From Bacteroidales bacterium (lineage in GTDB: Bacteria; Bacteroidota; Bacteroidia; Bacteroidales; GCA-2748055), in the NCBI GenBank assembly GCA_016936975.1, contig JAFGWU010000039.1, positions 21,024-85,023 of the forward strand: a DNA stretch of 64,000 bases. The letters run 5' to 3'. The position numbers were made by a program, and so were the translations under genes. Position 1 is the first letter of the stretch; each line of letters opens with the position of its first letter. The notes under the pieces were generated by a model that searched no databases, had not been told where the DNA came from, and saw only the letters and a program-made list of their open reading frames with translations. This document shows, one piece after another, positions 61,059 to 64,000 of this stretch.

Positions 61059-63881
61059 ATGGTTATGAAAACTTTTTTCAAATGCTCCGGCGTATTCAGT
61101 CTGCTTCTGAGCCTTGGGCTGCTTATGGGATGTTCACATTCTGAACTGCAAATTAATGAGGTGCTTATCAATTATGTGGAGCATCCTGATGGAATCGATA
61201 CTGCCGGATTTCATTTCTCATGGAAGGTAACGGCATCCGAAAGAAATGCGGGTCAGGTTGCTTACCGGATCATCCTCAGTACCACTGATGACCGGAATTT
61301 TGAGCGCCCTGTGTGGGACTCCGACAGGATTCAAAGCGATCGGAGTATTCTGGTGGACTACGCCGGTCCCGCTCTTCTTTCGGGCGTACAGTACCACTGG
61401 AAGGTGAAGATCTGGGACAACCATGGACATGAGTCGGATTGGAGCCCTGAAGGATCTTTTATTACAGGATTGTTTCCGGATTCAGACTGGGAAGGAGCAA
61501 GGTGGATCTCCTTTGCTCAGATGGATTCGGCAAAACGTATTGTGCCGGGCGTTCACTGGCCACCCTATCCGCCATCCATGGAAGGTTACAGGGATGTGGT
61601 CAGCGGGGATCATCCGCTTCTCCTGATCAGGAAAGAGTTCTACCTGAATAAAAGAGTAAGACAGGCCATTGTATTTGTTTCAGGCCTTGGACATTATGAA
61701 CTGAATATCAATGGCAATAAGGTGGGAGACCGGTTCCTGGCGCCGGGCTGGACCGAATATGATGAGGTTGCTTTTTATAACAGCTTTGATGTTACCGGTT
61801 ATATTAAAAAAGGAAGCAACGCCATCGGGATCATGTTGGGAAACGGTTTTTACAATGTCCCGACCAGCCGTTACAGAAAGCTGATTGTGGCATACGGGTT
61901 TCCTCAAGCCATCATGAAAATGAAGATAACCTTCACTGACGGAAGCGCCGAGACTGTAATCAGTGATGATAGCTGGAAATGGAGCCCTTCACCGATCACC
62001 TTTTCCAGTATTTTCGGCGGAGAGGATTATAATGCCATCCTTGAACAGGAGGGCTGGGATATGCCTGGCTTTGATGATACAGGATGGGAAAATGCCAGGG
62101 AAGTCTCCTCTGGAAATACAAAACTGGTTGCTGAACAGGATTACCCGGTCCGGATCATGGAACGTATCGGTGTAAAAACCATTTCTGAAATTGAAGATAA
62201 CCGATCCTTCGTCTATGACTTTGGTCAGAATGCTTCGGGAATTGCGGAGATCACCGTGAAAGGCAGCAGGGGAGATACCGTCAGGCTGGTGCCGGGTGAA
62301 TTAATCAACCGGAATGGATCGGTGACCCAGAGAAGTTCGGGGCGGCCTTATTACTGGCTGTATGTGTTGAAAGGGGATGGAGTGGAAACCTGGTCTCCGC
62401 GGTTTACCTATTACGGATTCCGGTATGTTGAGGTGGAAGGGGCCGTTCCCGACACGGCTGCAGAGGGGGAAGACCTGCCTGAGATTCTCGACATGAAGCT
62501 GCTGCACAACAGGAACGCATCGCCGGACATAGGATATTTCAATACTTCATCCGATCTCTTTAACCGGATTAATGAATTAATTCTCTGGGGTATCAGGAGC
62601 AATCTCCAGAGCGTGGTCACCGATTGTCCGCACCGCGAGAAGCTCGGTTGGCTCGAACAAACCTATCTGATGGGTGAGGGGATCCATTTCAATTATGATA
62701 TATACCAACTTTATCTTAAACTGATTGAAGGGATGCGTTATGCCCAGACGGAGAACGGAATGGTCCCGACCATCACACCGGAGTATGTGGAATTTTGGGA
62801 GATGTTCAGGGACACCCCCGAGTGGGGAAGCGCTTCGGTTTTCCTGCCCTGGTTAATTTACCGCTGGTATGGAGATAAGTCTCCGATGGAAGAATCATGG
62901 GATATGATGACCCGCTATGTCGATTACCTGGAGAGCAGGTCGGAGGAGCACATCATTTACTACGGACTGGGAGACTGGTATGATGTCGGTCCGAAGCCTC
63001 CGGGGCTGTCACAGCTCACTCCTGCAGGCGTTACGGCTACGGCCATTTATTATTACGACCTGGTTTTGATGGCGAAGATGGCTGAATTACTCGGGAAGCC
63101 CGACGAAAGCAAGAACTACATTAAACGGGCCCTGACTACAAAGGACGCCTTTAACGACAAATTCTTTGACCCGGATGCAAAGGTTTATGCTTCGGGCAGT
63201 CAGACTTCCATGGCGATGCCACTGGCCCTTAATATGGTGGAGGAACCTTTTATAGATGCCGTATTCAGCAACCTGGTCGATTCAATCCTGTCAAATAACA
63301 GGGCCCAGACCACCGGTGAGGTCGGTTTTCCATTCCTGATCAGCCTGCTTCAGGAAAAGGGAGCCTCAGACCTGCTTTTCGAAATGAATGCCCGGACCGA
63401 CGTGCCAGGATACGGATACCAGCTGTCCAGGGGAGCGACAGCCCTTACCGAGTCGTGGCAGGCTACACGGCAGAATTCAAACAATCACCTGATGCTGGGT
63501 CATATTATGCAATGGTTTTATGAAGGGCTGGCAGGCATCGGGCAGGAAGAGCATTCAGTAGCTTATAAGGAAATCGTAATCAATCCGGCATACCTCGAAC
63601 AGATCGACCGGGTGGAAGGCCATTTCAACTCCCCTTACGGAATGATTCAATCCTCAGTGGAGGTGCTGGAAAATGAATATCTTGTCCGGGTGGAGATTCC
63701 GTTTAATTCCACGGCAACCATTTTTCTCCCGGCTGAAGACCCCGGGATGGTTACGGAAGGTTCAGTCCCACTGAAGGAACATGAGGGTATGATCATTGCG
63801 GGAACCAAAAACGGGAAAATAAAAATAATCACAGGCTCCGGAAGTTACAACTTTATTATACAGCGAACCCTGAACCAGTAA
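61059..63881 (+). CDS. GH78-like alpha-L-rhamnosidase lipoprotein (copy 2)
   Basis: Lipobox LLMGC. 'DTAGFHFSWKVTASERNAGQVAYRIILS', 'LGNGFYNVPTSRYRKL', 'VVTDCPHREKLGWLEQTYLMGEGIHFNYD' and 'TALTESWQATRQNSNNHLMLGHIMQWFYEGLAGI'. Confidence 0.95.
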   Translation: MVMKTFFKCSGVFSLLLSLGLLMGCSHSELQINEVLINYVEHPDGIDTAGFHFSWKVTASERNAGQVAYRIILSTTDDRNFERPVWDSDRIQSDRSILVDYAGPALLSGVQYHWKVKIWDNHGHESDWSPEGSFITGLFPDSDWEGARWISFAQMDSAKRIVPGVHWPPYPPSMEGYRDVVSGDHPLLLIRKEFYLNKRVRQAIVFVSGLGHYELNINGNKVGDRFLAPGWTEYDEVAFYNSFDVTGYIKKGSNAIGIMLGNGFYNVPTSRYRKLIVAYGFPQAIMKMKITFTDGSAETVISDDSWKWSPSPITFSSIFGGEDYNAILEQEGWDMPGFDDTGWENAREVSSGNTKLVAEQDYPVRIMERIGVKTISEIEDNRSFVYDFGQNASGIAEITVKGSRGDTVRLVPGELINRNGSVTQRSSGRPYYWLYVLKGDGVETWSPRFTYYGFRYVEVEGAVPDTAAEGEDLPEILDMKLLHNRNASPDIGYFNTSSDLFNRINELILWGIRSNLQSVVTDCPHREKLGWLEQTYLMGEGIHFNYDIYQLYLKLIEGMRYAQTENGMVPTITPEYVEFWEMFRDTPEWGSASVFLPWLIYRWYGDKSPMEESWDMMTRYVDYLESRSEEHIIYYGLGDWYDVGPKPPGLSQLTPAGVTATAIYYYDLVLMAKMAELLGKPDESKNYIKRALTTKDAFNDKFFDPDAKVYASGSQTSMAMPLALNMVEEPFIDAVFSNLVDSILSNNRAQTTGEVGFPFLISLLQEKGASDLLFEMNARTDVPGYGYQLSRGATALTESWQATRQNSNNHLMLGHIMQWFYEGLAGIGQEEHSVAYKEIVINPAYLEQIDRVEGHFNSPYGMIQSSVEVLENEYLVRVEIPFNSTATIFLPAEDPGMVTEGSVPLKEHEGMIIAGTKNGKIKIITGSGSYNFIIQRTLNQ

Positions 63882-63910
63882 GCAGTAACCAGTAAGCAGT
63901 AACCAGTAAG
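63874..63910. repeat. Heptamer tandem repeat (ACCAGTA/AGCAGTA alternating, 5 copies)
   Basis: accagta agcagta accagta agcagta accagta ag. The first two copies contain the stop codon of the GH78 gene. Confidence 0.9.
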
Positions 63911-63912
63911 AG

Positions 63913-64000
63913 TTGTCCCGTCCTGAAAAATGTCTACACAATTTACGTAGACATGTTAAAAGACGACAGAGTACAAAAAAGTTACAGTGAAAATTTTAAA
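63913..64000 (+). mobile_element. Probable left end of an IS element with the start of a transposase ORF, cut by the window edge
   Basis: 'TTGTCCCGTCCTGAAAAATGTCTACACA' end-like sequence, TGTCTAC/GTAGACA inverted repeat (63931-63953), ATG at 63953 encoding MLKDDRVQKSYSENFK, which resembles an IS3-type OrfA N-terminus. Confidence 0.55.

Noticed and set aside
63874-63910. Possible CRISPR array
   Set aside because: Repeat unit is only 7 bp with no spacers. No cas genes in the window.

Overview
The window is a Bacteroidota-type carbohydrate-degradation locus, about 64 kb and densely packed. It encodes roughly 28 complete large CDSs. Most are secreted or lipoprotein glycan-active enzymes: a PL1-like pectate lyase, an apiosidase-like DUF4038 protein, two right-handed beta-helix proteins, a GH127-type protein, two GH78-type and one GH106-type alpha-L-rhamnosidases, four GH2 proteins, a GH31 protein, GH43-like and BNR/sialidase-fold propellers, an alpha-glucuronidase-like protein, an MGH1-like protein and a DUF5703/GH95-like protein. 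Interleaved are cytoplasmic sugar and acid-sugar genes: rhaM, rhaT, two SSS symporters, an MFS transporter, a DHDPS/NAL-family aldolase, a DUF1537 four-carbon acid-sugar kinase, a BKACE enzyme, an Asp/Glu racemase-like protein and two UroD/MtaA-like proteins. The enzyme mix suggests a rhamnose-rich acidic pectic target such as RG-I, RG-II or a rhamnosylated arabinogalactan (inference). No SusC/SusD pair, sulfatase or transcription regulator is encoded in the window. The strongest structural signal is two divergent intergenic regions (about 24.23-24.34 kb and 31.36-31.48 kb) that align without gaps over 114 bp. Each carries two LacI-type AACGTT operators exactly 67 bp apart and a minus-strand TTG-N19-TAGATTTG Bacteroidota promoter. 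They bracket an acid-sugar catabolism module that also contains a CotH-kinase/lamin-tail T9SS protein. The right edge has a heptamer tandem repeat and the apparent start of an IS element. All family calls come from motif recognition by eye; no database search was run.
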